Below, one piece after another: positions 26,763 to 36,852 of a stretch of 64,000 nucleotides of DNA. This DNA comes from Bacillus proteolyticus. Its GTDB lineage: Bacteria; Bacillota; Bacilli; Bacillales; Bacillaceae_G. The stretch is from contig NZ_MACH01000116.1 in the NCBI RefSeq assembly GCF_001884065.1, positions 310,001-374,000 on the forward strand, in the 5' to 3' direction. Under the pieces are notes generated by a model that saw only the letters and a program-made list of their open reading frames with translations, was not told the DNA's origin and made no database searches. The translations under genes were made by a program, and so were the position numbers. Each line of letters starts with the position of its first letter. Position 1 is the first letter of the stretch.

Positions 26763-26981
26763 TTGAGTTCATACGGAAGCTTTATCGCACTTTTAAGTTA
26801 CATAGTAACTGTACTACTGCTATATTTTATTGGCGATGCTGCAAACATATCAGTGTTACAATTCCCAAAAGAAGAAGTGTTCCAATTAGAAGCAGAAAAA
26901 CATACTGCACGATCCATTGCACCGCTACTCCTAGCTCTTCCTGTATATATCATCGTTTTATATAAAAGCAAAAAAGTGTAA
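26763..26981 (+). CDS. 72-residue two-helix membrane protein
   Basis: Two hydrophobic segments (about 7-24 and 50-66) separated by a charged loop (FPKEEVFQLEAEKHT) and a basic end KSKKV. The start is TTG, after AGAGAGGGA. A TACAAT hexamer lies near 26720. No family recognised. Confidence 0.55.
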   Translation: MSSYGSFIALLSYIVTVLLLYFIGDAANISVLQFPKEEVFQLEAEKHTARSIAPLLLALPVYIIVLYKSKKV

Positions 26982-27124
26982 TGGCTACCTAATTTATTTC
27001 ATTTCGGTGGTCTTTACATTTTTTTGTGATATTTCCCCTATTTTAAACATCATTCCGTAATAAACACCCAGCTAGTCATTTAAAATGAGAAAATCCCCTA
27101 GTAAAAATTTCATTCTCTGTCCAG

Positions 27125-27152
27125 TCACCGACTGCCGAACTTACATAGATTA
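27125..27152 (+). promoter_or_regulatory. possible sigma-K promoter of the spore-surface gene
   Basis: CATAGATTA (27144-27152) fits the sigma-K -10 CATANNNTA, with ACC at 27127-27129 as a -35 at slightly short spacing. Late mother-cell expression would suit an exosporium or coat protein. Confidence 0.45.
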
Positions 27153-27178
27153 TAAGTGTGAAGGGGGTGATGAGGATT

Positions 27179-27544
27179 ATGTTTGGATCATTTGGATGCT
27201 GTGATAACTTTAGAGACTGTCATCATCGTGAAAGAGAGTGTGACCATCGCGACCATCGCGAGAAAGAGAAAGAAGAAGTTAGACCACAACGAACTGCTGT
27301 ATGTAACGTACTTGCTAGCATTTCAGTTGGAACAGAGCTTTCTCTTTTAAGCATTAGAGGTAACGGAACATTCAACAATGTAATTTTTGAAGGTTTCGCT
27401 AACGGCGTTGCTCTTTTCTCTGCTTTAGCTCGTAATAACGATAACAAAGATAACAATAAAGACGATAAGAACAATCAAAATCAAAATACTTTTACTGGTA
27501 TTTTACGTGTATGCCCAACTGATATCGTTGCAATCGCTATCTAA
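27179..27544 (+). CDS. probable exosporium/spore-surface protein
   Basis: 121 residues. It opens with MFGSFGCCDNFRDCHHRERE: the first 35 residues hold Cys, His and alternating Arg/Asp/Glu, and are followed by a hydrophobic beta-rich core (VCNVLASISVGTELSLLSIRGNG...) interrupted by an Asn/Asp/Lys-rich low-complexity stretch (NDNKDNNKDDKNNQNQN). This build resembles small B. cereus-group exosporium proteins; the exact name is not certain. The start is ATG 27179, nine bases after AAGGGGGTG. An upstream GTG lies before that site. Confidence 0.65.
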   Translation: MFGSFGCCDNFRDCHHRERECDHRDHREKEKEEVRPQRTAVCNVLASISVGTELSLLSIRGNGTFNNVIFEGFANGVALFSALARNNDNKDNNKDDKNNQNQNTFTGILRVCPTDIVAIAI

Positions 27545-27596
27545 TTCTGTTCCTTATCCTCTATAGTAAGAAAATAAGATTTGCTTTTCTCCTAGA

Positions 27597-27634
27597 AAAA
27601 ACCTGAGACCGATTTCAAATCGACTCAGGTTTTT
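27597..27634. terminator. terminator between spore-surface gene and ptsI
   Basis: AAAAACCTGAG and CTCAGGTTTTT with an inner ACCGATTT/AAATCG stem, with T runs in both directions. Confidence 0.88.
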
Positions 27635-27640
27635 TTACTA

Positions 27641-29353
27641 TTATATACTTTTAACTAACTCAACAACTTCTTCAGCAGTTGACATCATTAATGCTTTTTC
27701 TGCTAATGTTTCCATTTCTGCTTTTGACAACTTGCTTAGTTGTGTTCTTGCAGGAAGGATAGATGTTGCACTCATACTGAACTCATCTAAGCCTAATCCT
27801 AATAATAATGGGATAGCAAGTGAATCTCCCGCCATCTCACCACACATACCAGCCCATTTGCCTTCTTTATGAGCAGCATCGATAACCATTTTTACAAGAC
27901 GTAAAATAGATGGGTTATATGGTTGGTATAAGTAAGCTACTTGTTCGTTCATACGGTCCGCAGCCATTGTGTATTGGATTAAGTCATTTGTTCCGATAGA
28001 GAAGAAATCAACTTCTTTTGCGAATTGATCTGCTAATACTGCTGAAGCTGGGATTTCAACCATCATACCAACTTCAATAGAATCAGAAACAGTTGTACCC
28101 GCTTCTACAAGTTTTGCTTTCTCTTCTAATAAAATCGCTTTCGCTTGACGGAACTCATCAAGAGTTGCAATCATTGGGAACATAATTTTTAAGTTACCGT
28201 ATACGCTAGCACGAAGTAATGCACGAAGTTGTGTACGGAACACATCTTGCTCATCAAGACATAGGCGAATTGCACGGTATCCTAAGAATGGGTTCATTTC
28301 TTTTGGTAAATGTAAGTATGGAAGCTCTTTATCTCCACCGATGTCAAGTGTACGAACAACGACAGGTTGACCTTCTTTTACACCTTCAAGAACTGCTTTA
28401 TACGCATCGAACTGCTCTTCTTCTGTTGGAAGATTGTCACGGCCCATGTATAAGAATTCTGTACGGTATAAACCAACGCCTTCTCCGCCATTATCGATAA
28501 TACCTTGTACATCATTTGGTGTTCCGATATTAGCAACAAGCTCAACGTGATGTCCATCGCTTGTTACAGTAGCTTGGTCTTTTAATTTTGCCCATACAGC
28601 TTTTTGCTCTTCAAATTTCGCTTTCTTTTCTTCAAACGAACGAAGAGTTTCTTCTGATGGATTTACAATTACTTCTCCATCTAAACCGTCAATGATTACG
28701 ATATCGCCGTTTTGGATTTTCTCCATAACAACTTTCGTACCAACAACAGCTGGAATTTCCATAGAACGAGCCATAATTGCAGAGTGAGATGTACGTCCAC
28801 CGATATCAGTTGTGAAACCTTTTGCATACTTACGGTTTAACTGAGCTGTATCAGATGGTGTTAAATCTTCAGCAATGATGATTACTTCTTCAGAAATTGT
28901 ACCAGGATTTGAGAAGTTAATGCCTAGTAAATGTGCAAGAACGCGTTTTGTTACGTCGCGAATATCCGCAGCACGTTCTTTCATATATTCGTTATCCATG
29001 TTTTCAAACATAGAAATAAACATTGATGCAACTTCATCCATTGCAAATTCAGCATTTACTTTTTCGCTATTTACTTTATCTTTTACTGGATTTACTAATT
29101 CTGGATCATTTAATACTAATAAATGTGCTTCAAAGATAGCAGCTTTATCAGCACCTAGCTCAGCAAAAGCGTGATCCTTAATAGCTTCTAGTTCAGATTT
29201 TGCTTTCTCAAGCGCAGCGTCTAAGCGTGCAATTTCAGCAGCTTCGTTCGTAATTGATTTCTTTTCAATGTTAAATTCAGGATTCTCAAGTCTGAAAGCC
29301 TTTGCAATAGCAATCCCACTTGATGCAGCGATCCCTTGGATATTAAGAGTCAT
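27641..29353 (-). CDS. ptsI: PTS enzyme I (phosphoenolpyruvate-protein phosphotransferase)
   Basis: 570 residues, full length. The phosphorylated His190 is in [13 protein letters not shown], the PEP-binding motif in [11 protein letters not shown] and the C-terminal MCGEMAGD with the catalytic Cys. It takes phosphate from PEP and passes it to HPr. Its ATG overlaps the ptsH stop by one base. Confidence 0.97.
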   Translation of the reverse strand: MTLNIQGIAASSGIAIAKAFRLENPEFNIEKKSITNEAAEIARLDAALEKAKSELEAIKDHAFAELGADKAAIFEAHLLVLNDPELVNPVKDKVNSEKVNAEFAMDEVASMFISMFENMDNEYMKERAADIRDVTKRVLAHLLGINFSNPGTISEEVIIIAEDLTPSDTAQLNRKYAKGFTTDIGGRTSHSAIMARSMEIPAVVGTKVVMEKIQNGDIVIIDGLDGEVIVNPSEETLRSFEEKKAKFEEQKAVWAKLKDQATVTSDGHHVELVANIGTPNDVQGIIDNGGEGVGLYRTEFLYMGRDNLPTEEEQFDAYKAVLEGVKEGQPVVVRTLDIGGDKELPYLHLPKEMNPFLGYRAIRLCLDEQDVFRTQLRALLRASVYGNLKIMFPMIATLDEFRQAKAILLEEKAKLVEAGTTVSDSIEVGMMVEIPASAVLADQFAKEVDFFSIGTNDLIQYTMAADRMNEQVAYLYQPYNPSILRLVKMVIDAAHKEGKWAGMCGEMAGDSLAIPLLLGLGLDEFSMSATSILPARTQLSKLSKAEMETLAEKALMMSTAEEVVELVKSI

Positions 29354-29616
29354 TATTCTCCTAATCCTTCGTTTTTCATAGTTTCTTCGATAGCTGCTAG
29401 TGCTTGAGCTGCATCATCACCATTTGCAGTGATCTTAATTTCCGCGCCTTGTTGAATTCCTAAAGACATAACACCCATGATTGATTTTAAGTTAACGTTT
29501 TTTCCGTTATACTCTAAGTTAATGTCAGAACCAAATTTGCTTGCAGTGTTTACAAGTAGAGTTGCTGGACGAGCATGAATTCCTGAATCGCTAGTTACTT
29601 TAAAGATTTTTTCCAT
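29353..29616 (-). CDS. ptsH: phosphocarrier protein HPr
   Basis: 87 residues. The phospho-transfer His is residue 14 in SGIHARPA (His15 in the usual numbering) and the regulatory Ser is residue 45 in [11 protein letters not shown] (Ser46), the site used by HPr kinase to form the CcpA corepressor. It carries phosphate from enzyme I to the sugar permeases, including PtsG just upstream. Confidence 0.97.
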   Translation of the reverse strand: MEKIFKVTSDSGIHARPATLLVNTASKFGSDINLEYNGKNVNLKSIMGVMSLGIQQGAEIKITANGDDAAQALAAIEETMKNEGLGE

Positions 29617-29686
29617 GATAATTTATCTCCTTTAAATTACGTATTTTTTTAGTTGTATAGACGTGAGTACTACATCATCTATTGTA

Positions 29687-29726
29687 TATAATAGGCGATG
29701 TTCGGTCAACCACATCGCCTATTATA
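29687..29726 (-). terminator. hairpin between ptsG and ptsH
   Basis: A perfect 14-base stem TATAATAGGCGATG with CATCGCCTATTATA and a 12-base loop, starting 26 bases after the ptsG stop. No strong T run follows it, so it may be a weak terminator or a processing/stability structure that leaves ptsHI partly co-transcribed with ptsG. Confidence 0.6.
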
Positions 29727-29751
29727 ATTATAAACATTTTGCGTCAAATTC

Positions 29752-31815
29752 CTATTGAATGTCAATAATAGCGTTTTCGCCCTTTTTAACATTTCCATCT
29801 TTTTTCAATTCGACTTGTTGCCCTTGTTGTAAATTCGTAAAGACGATTGGTGTAATAATAGATGGTGCATTTTCTTTTACAAATGCAAGATCTACTTTTA
29901 ATAATGGTTGTCCTTGTTTCACTTTATCACCTTGTGCTACAAGCGCTTCAAAGCCTTCACCATTTAATTTTACAGTATCAATACCAAAGTGAATTAAAAT
30001 TTCTTTTCCGCCTTCAGACTGAATACCAATCGCATGTTTTGTAGGGAATACATTTACAATCTCACCATTAACTGGAGAAACTACTGTTCCTTCTGTTGGC
30101 TCAATCGCAAATCCATCTCCCATCATTTTCCCTGAGAATACTTGGTCAGGTACTTCTGTAATCGGTAAGATTTTCCCTTCAATTGGTGAAACGATTGTTT
30201 CATTTTCATCAACTTGTTGAGGAGTTTCTTCCACTTTTACAGGCTCTTCTTTTTCAACATGAGGTGTACGACCTGACATAATATCATGAATTTGTGATTT
30301 TAATGTGTCAGATTTCGGTCCGAAAATAGCTTGAATGTTATTTCCAACTTCAAGTACACCAGCTGCTCCAAGCTCTTTTAAGCGGTCTTTATTTACATTC
30401 TTTTGTTCGTTAACTTGTACACGTAAACGAGTAATACAAGCATCTAAAGAAGCGATGTTTTCTTTACCACCAAGTGCTACTAATACTTCACGTGGAAGTT
30501 CACCTGCTTCTGTTTTTCCTGCGCCGTCATTAGCATTTGCTACTTCACGACCAGGTGTTTTTAGATCCCATTTACGAATTGCAAAGCGGAATCCGAAGTA
30601 GTAAATCACTGCTAGTACAAGACCAACAATAATTACCCACCACCATGCTGTACGGCCAGGTAGTACACCGAATAAGATAAAGTCGATTAAACCACCAGAG
30701 AATGTCATACCAATTTTAACACCTAAAATTTGCATTGTCATAAATGATAGACCAGCGAATACTGCGTGAATTCCGAATAATACTGGTGCTACGAATAAGA
30801 ATGAAAATTCAAGTGGTTCTGTAATACCTGTTAAGAAAGATGTTAATGCAGCAGATCCTAAAATACCTGCTGCTAATTTTTTATTTTCTGGACGTGCTTC
30901 ATGGTACATTGCTAAAGCGGCAGCTGGAAGACCGAACATCATGAACGGATACTTACCAGTTGTAAATGTACCTGCTGTTAATTCTACACCATCTTTTAAC
31001 TGTGCCATAAAGATTTTTTGGTCACCGCGGATTAATTCGCCAGCTGCATTTGTATACTGACCGAATTCGAACCAGAACGGTGAATAGAAAATATGATGTA
31101 ATCCAAATGGAATTAATGAACGTTCAATTAAACCGAATATAAATGCTGCTAACGTTCTATTTGCATCAATCATTTGATGTGAGAACGTATTTAAGCCACC
31201 TTGAATGTATGGCCAAACGAAGCACATGATAATACCTACTACTAAAGAGAATGTTGCAGTTGCGATCGGTACGAAACGCTTACCTGCAAAGAAACCTAAG
31301 TATGATGGTAATTCAATGTTGAAGTATTTATTGTAGCAATATGCAGCTACTATCCCGACGATAATACCACCAAATACTCCTGTTTGTAGTGTTGGAATTC
31401 CTAATACGTTTGCATATGCTGGATCTGCAAATCCAATTTTCACTGGATCTGTTCCAGAACTTGTTACTTTCACTAGCTTATCTACTTCTAAGAACACACT
31501 CATCGTTTTGTTCATAATTAAGTAGCCGACGAATGCTGCTAAACCAGCTACTCCGTCTCCACCAGCTAAACCGATCGCTACCCCAACTGCGAATAATAAT
31601 GCAAGGTTAGCGAAAATAATATCACCCGATTGTTCCATAATTTTTGCAACCATTACGAACCAATCTGCTTTTAAAGCAGGAATAACATTTGTTAGCTGTG
31701 GATTTTGAAATGCATTACCAAATCCAAGTAAAATACCTGCTGCCGGTAAAATCGCTACTGGAAGCATAAGCGCTTTTCCGACTTTTTGAAGAACACCAAA
31801 GATCTTCTTAAACAT
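29752..31815 (-). CDS. ptsG: PTS glucose permease EIICBA
   Basis: 687 residues. An N-terminal EIIC membrane domain (about 1-400, with [17 protein letters not shown]), an EIIB domain with the phospho-Cys in [10 protein letters not shown] (around 460), an EDA-type linker rich in Glu/Pro/Val, and an EIIA domain with [14 protein letters not shown] holding the phospho-His. It imports and phosphorylates glucose. The start is ATG 31815 after GGAAGGG; a longer in-frame ATG at 31872 lies inside the leader terminator. Confidence 0.96.
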   Translation of the reverse strand: MFKKIFGVLQKVGKALMLPVAILPAAGILLGFGNAFQNPQLTNVIPALKADWFVMVAKIMEQSGDIIFANLALLFAVGVAIGLAGGDGVAGLAAFVGYLIMNKTMSVFLEVDKLVKVTSSGTDPVKIGFADPAYANVLGIPTLQTGVFGGIIVGIVAAYCYNKYFNIELPSYLGFFAGKRFVPIATATFSLVVGIIMCFVWPYIQGGLNTFSHQMIDANRTLAAFIFGLIERSLIPFGLHHIFYSPFWFEFGQYTNAAGELIRGDQKIFMAQLKDGVELTAGTFTTGKYPFMMFGLPAAALAMYHEARPENKKLAAGILGSAALTSFLTGITEPLEFSFLFVAPVLFGIHAVFAGLSFMTMQILGVKIGMTFSGGLIDFILFGVLPGRTAWWWVIIVGLVLAVIYYFGFRFAIRKWDLKTPGREVANANDGAGKTEAGELPREVLVALGGKENIASLDACITRLRVQVNEQKNVNKDRLKELGAAGVLEVGNNIQAIFGPKSDTLKSQIHDIMSGRTPHVEKEEPVKVEETPQQVDENETIVSPIEGKILPITEVPDQVFSGKMMGDGFAIEPTEGTVVSPVNGEIVNVFPTKHAIGIQSEGGKEILIHFGIDTVKLNGEGFEALVAQGDKVKQGQPLLKVDLAFVKENAPSIITPIVFTNLQQGQQVELKKDGNVKKGENAIIDIQ

Positions 31816-31862
31816 GGAAACCCTTCCTCTCTTATCTATATTGATACTTTTCGACAAACGCC

Positions 31863-31982
31863 AAAAAGGCATGAGGAAAAAAAGATAGAACGATAGCTAT
31901 ACAAAGGGTAGTATGTCCCTTTATTTAGCTTACATTCCCAACTTTTCTCCACTCATGCCTGATCGAATCAGTAACACGTGTC
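31863..31982 (-). ncRNA. ptsG leader: GlcT antiterminator target (RAT) and terminator
   Basis: The minus strand reads GTGTTACTGATTCGATCAGG (within 31952-31982), the RAT hairpin recognised by GlcT. Its 3' part AGGCATGAG (31952-31960) can instead pair with CTCATGCCT (31867-31875), followed by five T, as the terminator. RAT and terminator exclude each other, so GlcT binding allows ptsG expression when glucose is present. Confidence 0.9.
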
Positions 31983-32006
31983 AAAAATAGGATTACGTAT
32001 AAGTTC

Positions 32007-32032
32007 ACTATAATTAAGGCAAACGTTTTCGT
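32007..32032 (-). promoter_or_regulatory. ptsG promoter -10 and cre-like sequence
   Basis: TATAGT on the minus strand (32007-32012) with GCAAACGTTTTCGT at 32019-32032, a cre-like core immediately upstream. No good -35 is visible. Confidence 0.5.
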
Positions 32033-32154
32033 TACTTACCTTAATGTGTTTGTCGAATTTTGTATAACTTTGCAATAGTTATTATACATAACTATTGTAA
32101 GCGATTCAATCATTTTTTTTAACGTTTTCATTTTAGACAAAAATATATGTCTTT

Positions 32155-33003
32155 TTACACATGTTCTGCTTTCACTAATCGTTGTAAATGCATCGTTAAA
32201 TAAATACTCTCCGCTTCATATACAGGAAGTTGCAATTCTTTCTGCATTACTTTGACTAGTTTCCACGCCAAATTATAACAAACTGGATATTCCAACTTTA
32301 ATAAATCAGCAAAACTCTGTGCTTCTTCTACTTTTTCTCCTTTTTTCACCCGCTCAATAGCATATTGTAAATGGCGAATAAGGCGTAAATAATGAATGCT
32401 TTCTTGGTCTAATGTAATTTGTAGGCTTGTCTCAATTAAAGACACAAGTTGTGCAATAAGACGAGAATTTTGATTAACAGAAGATAAATCAGAGTTTGTA
32501 AGCGAGCTGTAAATGTGAAGTGCGATAAAGCCAACTTCCCCTTCTGGCAATGTAATTTGCAAACGAGAATTTAAAAGATCTACAACACCTTCAGCGATTT
32601 CATATTCCTCTGGATATAGCATTTTCGTTTCAACTAAAAAAGGATTATCTATTGTAAGTCCTTGTTTCAGCCTTTTAATTGCAAAAGAAATATGATCTGT
32701 TAAAGCAATGTGAATATGTTCATTTAATGGCGATTTTGCCTTTTCTTGAATGTAGAACATAATATCATTCATCAATTCAATTAGCTTTTCACTCACATGT
32801 GGTACTAAAAGTTTGTATTGTTCACGATCACGTTCATTTTTTAAAACAAACATTTTCTCAATTTGTTCTTGCTCCAACACATCTTCAGCCTTTTTCCCAA
32901 ATCCAATTCCTTTACCAATCACTACTACTTCCTCGTGTTCAGGATGGCTAGCAATGATGACATTATTATTTAAAACTTTTTTAATTTCTAGATAATTACT
33001 CAT
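32155..33003 (-). CDS. glcT: transcription antiterminator GlcT (BglG/LicT family)
   Basis: 282 residues. An N-terminal co-antiterminator RNA-binding domain (about 1-60, NNNVIIASHPEHEEVVVIGKGIGFG) is followed by two PTS regulation domains with His104, His163 in PRD1 and further His in PRD2 (LRLIRHLQ, TMHLQRL). It binds the RAT in the ptsG leader and is inhibited by phosphorylation when glucose is absent. It precedes ptsG, as in B. subtilis. Confidence 0.95.
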   Translation of the reverse strand: MSNYLEIKKVLNNNVIIASHPEHEEVVVIGKGIGFGKKAEDVLEQEQIEKMFVLKNERDREQYKLLVPHVSEKLIELMNDIMFYIQEKAKSPLNEHIHIALTDHISFAIKRLKQGLTIDNPFLVETKMLYPEEYEIAEGVVDLLNSRLQITLPEGEVGFIALHIYSSLTNSDLSSVNQNSRLIAQLVSLIETSLQITLDQESIHYLRLIRHLQYAIERVKKGEKVEEAQSFADLLKLEYPVCYNLAWKLVKVMQKELQLPVYEAESIYLTMHLQRLVKAEHV

Positions 33004-33104
33004 ATAACACCACCCTCGTACTTAAATAGCCTACTTTTATGTTACAGAATATTCTTCTTTGTCGTCAATGTAAAACATCTACCATTTAATAAAAATTCAT
33101 TTTT

Positions 33105-33133
33105 TAGACATGTTTGTATATGATGCGTATAAT
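33105..33133 (+). promoter_or_regulatory. sigma-A promoter of the HAD gene at 33169
   Basis: TAGACA (33105-33110), 17 bases, TATAAT (33128-33133). Confidence 0.75.
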
Positions 33134-33168
33134 GTAAGGGCAACTGTACATAGAAAGGAGATTGCAAC

Positions 33169-33975
33169 ATGATTAAAATGTTTGTAAGTGATATTGATGG
33201 AACGATGATGCAACACGGAGGTTTTATTGCCGAACAAGATGTTATCGCTTTACGCAGCTTAGCTGAACAAAATGTAATTCTTTGTTTCGCTTCTGGAAGA
33301 CTTGATAATGAAATTGCAGACTTAATGAGAGCGGTTAATACAAATTTCCATCGCATTAGTGTAAATGGTGTTTTTGTATATACACATGAAAATAAGCAGC
33401 TATTATCTGCAACTTTCGATTCCAGCATTCTTCCAGATTTGTTAGCTATGACAAATGAAGACCCTTATTTCCGTTATGTAAGTGATGAACATAACTACTA
33501 CATTGAAGAAAAAACACCGTTTATTCATGAACTTGAACAACAAGTAACGATGACTTCTGTTGAAGAACCTAATCTATTACAGAAAATTGATGATACAATT
33601 TTTCCAAATAAAATTTCTGTCGGTGGAACGAAGGAAAGCTTACAACTCCTCCAGAAAAAAATTGATGAAAAATTTCACGGAAAAGTTAGCACCTTCATTT
33701 CAGCAGAACAATGTTTAGATGTAATGCCACCTAATATTAGTAAAGGTTCTGCTATTTCTATTTTATTAAAAGAATTTCAAATACAACCAGAGGAAATTGC
33801 TTGCATAGGGGATTCTTATAATGATATTCCAATGTTCTCTTTAACTCCTCACAGTTTTGCTATGTCTCAAGCAGATGACGCAGTAAAAGAGCACGCTCAC
33901 TATGTAGTAAATACGGTTAAAGATGCAGTTAACCACGTAATTGCTCATAATAAAAATACGACTCACTCCTTATAA
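33169..33975 (+). CDS. Cof-type HAD-IIB phosphatase
   Basis: 268 residues. DIDGT (8-12) is motif I, FASGR motif II, and GDSYNDIPMF motif IV; the middle residues form the IIB cap. This family dephosphorylates sugar phosphates and phosphorylated cofactors, often with broad specificity. GAAAGGAGA precedes the ATG. It diverges from glcT. It is a paralogue of the HAD gene at 42588-43373. Confidence 0.88.
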   Translation: MIKMFVSDIDGTMMQHGGFIAEQDVIALRSLAEQNVILCFASGRLDNEIADLMRAVNTNFHRISVNGVFVYTHENKQLLSATFDSSILPDLLAMTNEDPYFRYVSDEHNYYIEEKTPFIHELEQQVTMTSVEEPNLLQKIDDTIFPNKISVGGTKESLQLLQKKIDEKFHGKVSTFISAEQCLDVMPPNISKGSAISILLKEFQIQPEEIACIGDSYNDIPMFSLTPHSFAMSQADDAVKEHAHYVVNTVKDAVNHVIAHNKNTTHSL

Positions 33976-33994
33976 GGATGAGTCGTATTTTTAT
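33953..33994 (+). terminator. terminator overlapping the HAD stop codon
   Basis: AAAAATACGACTCA and TGAGTCGTATTTTT with an inner CTCCTTATAAGGA; the stop codon is in the stem region. Confidence 0.88.
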
Positions 33995-34048
33995 TTCTTT
34001 ACATGTTGAAAACATCAAAGTTCACTGTACTTCACAAACTGAAATATA

Positions 34049-34780
34049 TTACTTGTTACGTGCGATGTTCGTAATAAACTTATAACGGTCACCACGATAA
34101 ATACATTTCACATACTCTAACGGTAACTCACCTTCTGAATAAGACCATTGACGCATTACAAGTACAGGCGCCTTTTTAGGAATATGCAGATGTTCAGCTT
34201 CGTTATCCGTTGCAATTGAAGCCTCAATTGACTGAGTAGCGCGAACTAGCTTAAAGCCCAGTTTTTTCTCTAAATGTTCATATAAAGATTGTTGCAATAT
34301 TTCTTCGTTAATATCTTTCACAAGAGTTGGCGACAAATATGTCGTCTCAAATGCAATCGGTTCGTCATCAGCTAAGCGAGTACGCCTCACCTCATAAACC
34401 GATTCTCCCTCTTGTATTCTTAGCCGGTCTGCTATTTTAGCAGTAGCTGGAACTAGGCGGAAACTTAATAACTGGCTGCTCGGTTTCATACCACGAGAAA
34501 TCATGTCTTCTGTGAATCCCGTCATCCCTTGCAACTTTTGCTCCACTTTCGGAAGTTGGACGAACGTTCCAATTCCACGCTTCCGATATAAATACCCTTG
34601 TTCCACTAAGTTATTAATTGCCTGTCTGATTGTCATACGACTCACTTCGAACTTATCACAAAGTTCATTCTCAGATGGAATTTTATCTCCCGGCTTCCAT
34701 TCGCCGTCCTCAATTAGCTGTTTCACCCACTCTTGAATCTGATAATAGATCGGAAATGGTGAATACTTGTCGATGTTCAT
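34049..34780 (-). CDS. nagR: GntR/HutC-family repressor of the nag operon
   Basis: 243 residues. The N-terminal winged helix ([22 protein letters not shown]) and the C-terminal UTRA effector domain ([14 protein letters not shown], then YRGDRYKF) match NagR/YvoA, whose effectors are glucosamine-6-phosphate or GlcNAc-6-phosphate. The start is ATG 34780 with GAGG eight bases upstream; its first 71 bases lie inside nagB. It is last in nagA-nagB-nagR, and a matching operator lies upstream of nagA. Confidence 0.93.
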   Translation of the reverse strand: MNIDKYSPFPIYYQIQEWVKQLIEDGEWKPGDKIPSENELCDKFEVSRMTIRQAINNLVEQGYLYRKRGIGTFVQLPKVEQKLQGMTGFTEDMISRGMKPSSQLLSFRLVPATAKIADRLRIQEGESVYEVRRTRLADDEPIAFETTYLSPTLVKDINEEILQQSLYEHLEKKLGFKLVRATQSIEASIATDNEAEHLHIPKKAPVLVMRQWSYSEGELPLEYVKCIYRGDRYKFITNIARNK

Positions 34781-35498
34781 CAGCAATCGCCTCACTGCAT
34801 AAAGATAGAGCTTCTGGATCTGCGATTACGGTTACATTCGGATGACGTTGTAAAACTGTAGCAGGACACGCCTCACTATATTCACCTTGCAATAATTCTT
34901 TAATAGCTTCTGCCTTTTTAGATCCCATAGCAACAAGTAGAATTTGTTTCGCTTTCATAATGCTTCCAATTCCCATTGTAATCGCATGAGTCGGCACATC
35001 TTCTTCATTTTCAAAGAAGCGAAGATTTGCTTGGCGTGTAGATTCTGTTAATTCCACAATGTTAGTTGGAGAATTAAATGGTGTTCCTGGCTCATTAAAT
35101 CCGATGTGACCGTTTTCACCGATTCCAAGAATCTGTAAGTCAACTGGGTTAGCTGCTAGAATGCCTTCATAACGCTTGCACTCTTCCTCTAAATCACTTG
35201 CCATCCCGTTTGGTACATAAGTTTGTTTAAATGGAAGATGATCAAACAACTGTTCTTGCATGAAATAGTGATAGCTGTTTTTATCTTCGTGTGGTAAATT
35301 TACGTACTCATCTAAGTTTACAGTGGTTGTATGACTTGTATCAAGTTTATTTTTTCGCATTTCTGCATAAATACCTAATGGAGAGCTTCCTGTAGCCATT
35401 CCTAATGTTGGATTTTCTTTTAATTTTACAACTTCTTCAATTAACTTGAAACCTGCTTCTGCTAATTCTTCTGGAGTTTTTACAACAAGAATGTTCAT
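34710..35498 (-). CDS. nagB: glucosamine-6-phosphate deaminase
   Basis: 262 residues. It converts glucosamine 6-phosphate to fructose 6-phosphate and ammonia. ATGSSPLG (phosphate loop), NLDEYVNL with the catalytic Asp63, and [17 protein letters not shown] with His131 and Glu136 are present. The C-terminus overlaps the nagR start by 71 bases, and the last 20 or so residues extend beyond the usual core of about 242. Confidence 0.95.
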   Translation of the reverse strand: MNILVVKTPEELAEAGFKLIEEVVKLKENPTLGMATGSSPLGIYAEMRKNKLDTSHTTTVNLDEYVNLPHEDKNSYHYFMQEQLFDHLPFKQTYVPNGMASDLEEECKRYEGILAANPVDLQILGIGENGHIGFNEPGTPFNSPTNIVELTESTRQANLRFFENEEDVPTHAITMGIGSIMKAKQILLVAMGSKKAEAIKELLQGEYSEACPATVLQRHPNVTVIADPEALSLCSEAIADEHRQVFTISDLLSDSRVGETAN

Positions 35499-35502
35499 CT
35501 AA

Positions 35503-36645
35503 TTACTTCCCTTCCTTCATATGAATTCCTAAACGAACCGTATCATATACATGTAATTCTTCAGTCATAACAACAAAGTCTGCATCTTTACCTGCCGCTA
35601 ACGCACCTTTATTATTTAATCCAAACTCTTCTGCTTGGTTAACCGATGTCATGAGTACTGCATCCTCGATTGAACATCCTGTAAATTCAATTACATTTCG
35701 GAAAGCTTGATCCATTTTCAAAATACTACCAGCTAACGTTCCATCTTCTAATCGGGCACTGCCATCTTTTACATGCACTGGCTGTCCGCCAAGCTCATAT
35801 AATCCATCTTCAAGACCTTTTGCACGCATTGCATCTGTAATGACACTTACTTTTTTCGGTCCTTTTAATTTATATGCTAATTTCACCATATCAGGGTGAA
35901 TGTGAATACCATCTGTAATTACTTCAACCATTACATCTGGATTTAATAACACATGACCAACAACTCCTGGTTCACGGTGATGTAATCCACGCATTTGATT
36001 GTATAAATGTGTTGCATGTGTAATTTTTCTATTTTTCAGTTGTGCATCAATCGCATCTGTATGCCCCATTGTGCCAACAACACCTGTTTCAGCAAGATAC
36101 CGTTCAAACTCTAACGCACCTTCTTCTTCCGGTGCATATGTTACTAATTTAATTAGATTACCGCTTGCTTCCTGCCATTGTTTAAATTGCTCGATACTCG
36201 CAGGAACAATATGTTCAAGTGGTTGTGCACCCGCACGTTTTTTTGAAACATATGGTCCTTCTAAGTGAATATATTCGAAATGTGCTCCCTTATCTTTCGC
36301 TTCCTTCGCAGCACTTAGCGCCGCTTCAATTGCTTCTGGAGCTTGTGTCATTGTTGTTGGGAAGTAAGTTGTAACTCCTTCTTTTAACATTTCTTTACCA
36401 AGAGTTACTAATCCATCGCTATTTGCATCCATCGCATCAATATCGTATCCACCATGAATATGAACATCAATCATACCTGGAATCACAATCTTTCCTGCCG
36501 CATCTAACACAGTTTCATTTTCTTGTGATACATATTGAGCCATCAAACCAATTTCTTTAATTGTTTCTGCGTAACGAATAAATCCGTTTTCCACTACTTC
36601 TTTACCTGTATAAATTTTGGCATTGATGACAACTTGCGTTTTCAT
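35503..36645 (-). CDS. nagA: N-acetylglucosamine-6-phosphate deacetylase
   Basis: 380 residues of the amidohydrolase superfamily. DVHIHGGYDID is the first metal motif, HLEGPYVS the Glu ligand region, GTMGHTDA and ATHLYNQM provide His ligands, and VITDAMRAKG the catalytic Asp. It removes acetate from GlcNAc-6-phosphate. Of two ATGs, the second (36645) has the better nine-base distance from AAAGGA. NagB starts four bases after its stop. Confidence 0.95.
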   Translation of the reverse strand: MKTQVVINAKIYTGKEVVENGFIRYAETIKEIGLMAQYVSQENETVLDAAGKIVIPGMIDVHIHGGYDIDAMDANSDGLVTLGKEMLKEGVTTYFPTTMTQAPEAIEAALSAAKEAKDKGAHFEYIHLEGPYVSKKRAGAQPLEHIVPASIEQFKQWQEASGNLIKLVTYAPEEEGALEFERYLAETGVVGTMGHTDAIDAQLKNRKITHATHLYNQMRGLHHREPGVVGHVLLNPDVMVEVITDGIHIHPDMVKLAYKLKGPKKVSVITDAMRAKGLEDGLYELGGQPVHVKDGSARLEDGTLAGSILKMDQAFRNVIEFTGCSIEDAVLMTSVNQAEEFGLNNKGALAAGKDADFVVMTEELHVYDTVRLGIHMKEGK

Positions 36646-36706
36646 TTTCATCGATCCTTTCCCATGAAATACCTACTTGTTATTATTACCTTATTCGCCT
36701 AATTCC

Positions 36707-36740
36707 ATCTTAATATACACACGAGTAGTTGTCTATACAT
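36707..36740 (-). promoter_or_regulatory. nagABR promoter with NagR operator
   Basis: Minus strand TAGACA (36730-36735), 17 bases, TAAGAT (36707-36712). TGTATAGACA (36730-36739) covers the -35 and matches the core of the NagR/YvoA (dre) site GTATAGACAAC. Confidence 0.75.
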
Positions 36741-36852
36741 TCTAATGAAATTTCCTCTTCATTCAGCAGAAAAAAGGAAATTTATTTCTTTTTCATTATA
36801 ATATATGTTATTCATTTTTTCCAAAATGGAAAATACCTTCTTATATAATTAA

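Noticed and set aside
31816-31872. Longer N-terminus of PtsG starting at 31872
   Set aside because: That stretch contains the terminator arm and T run of the GlcT-controlled leader; the ribosome site fits ATG 31815.
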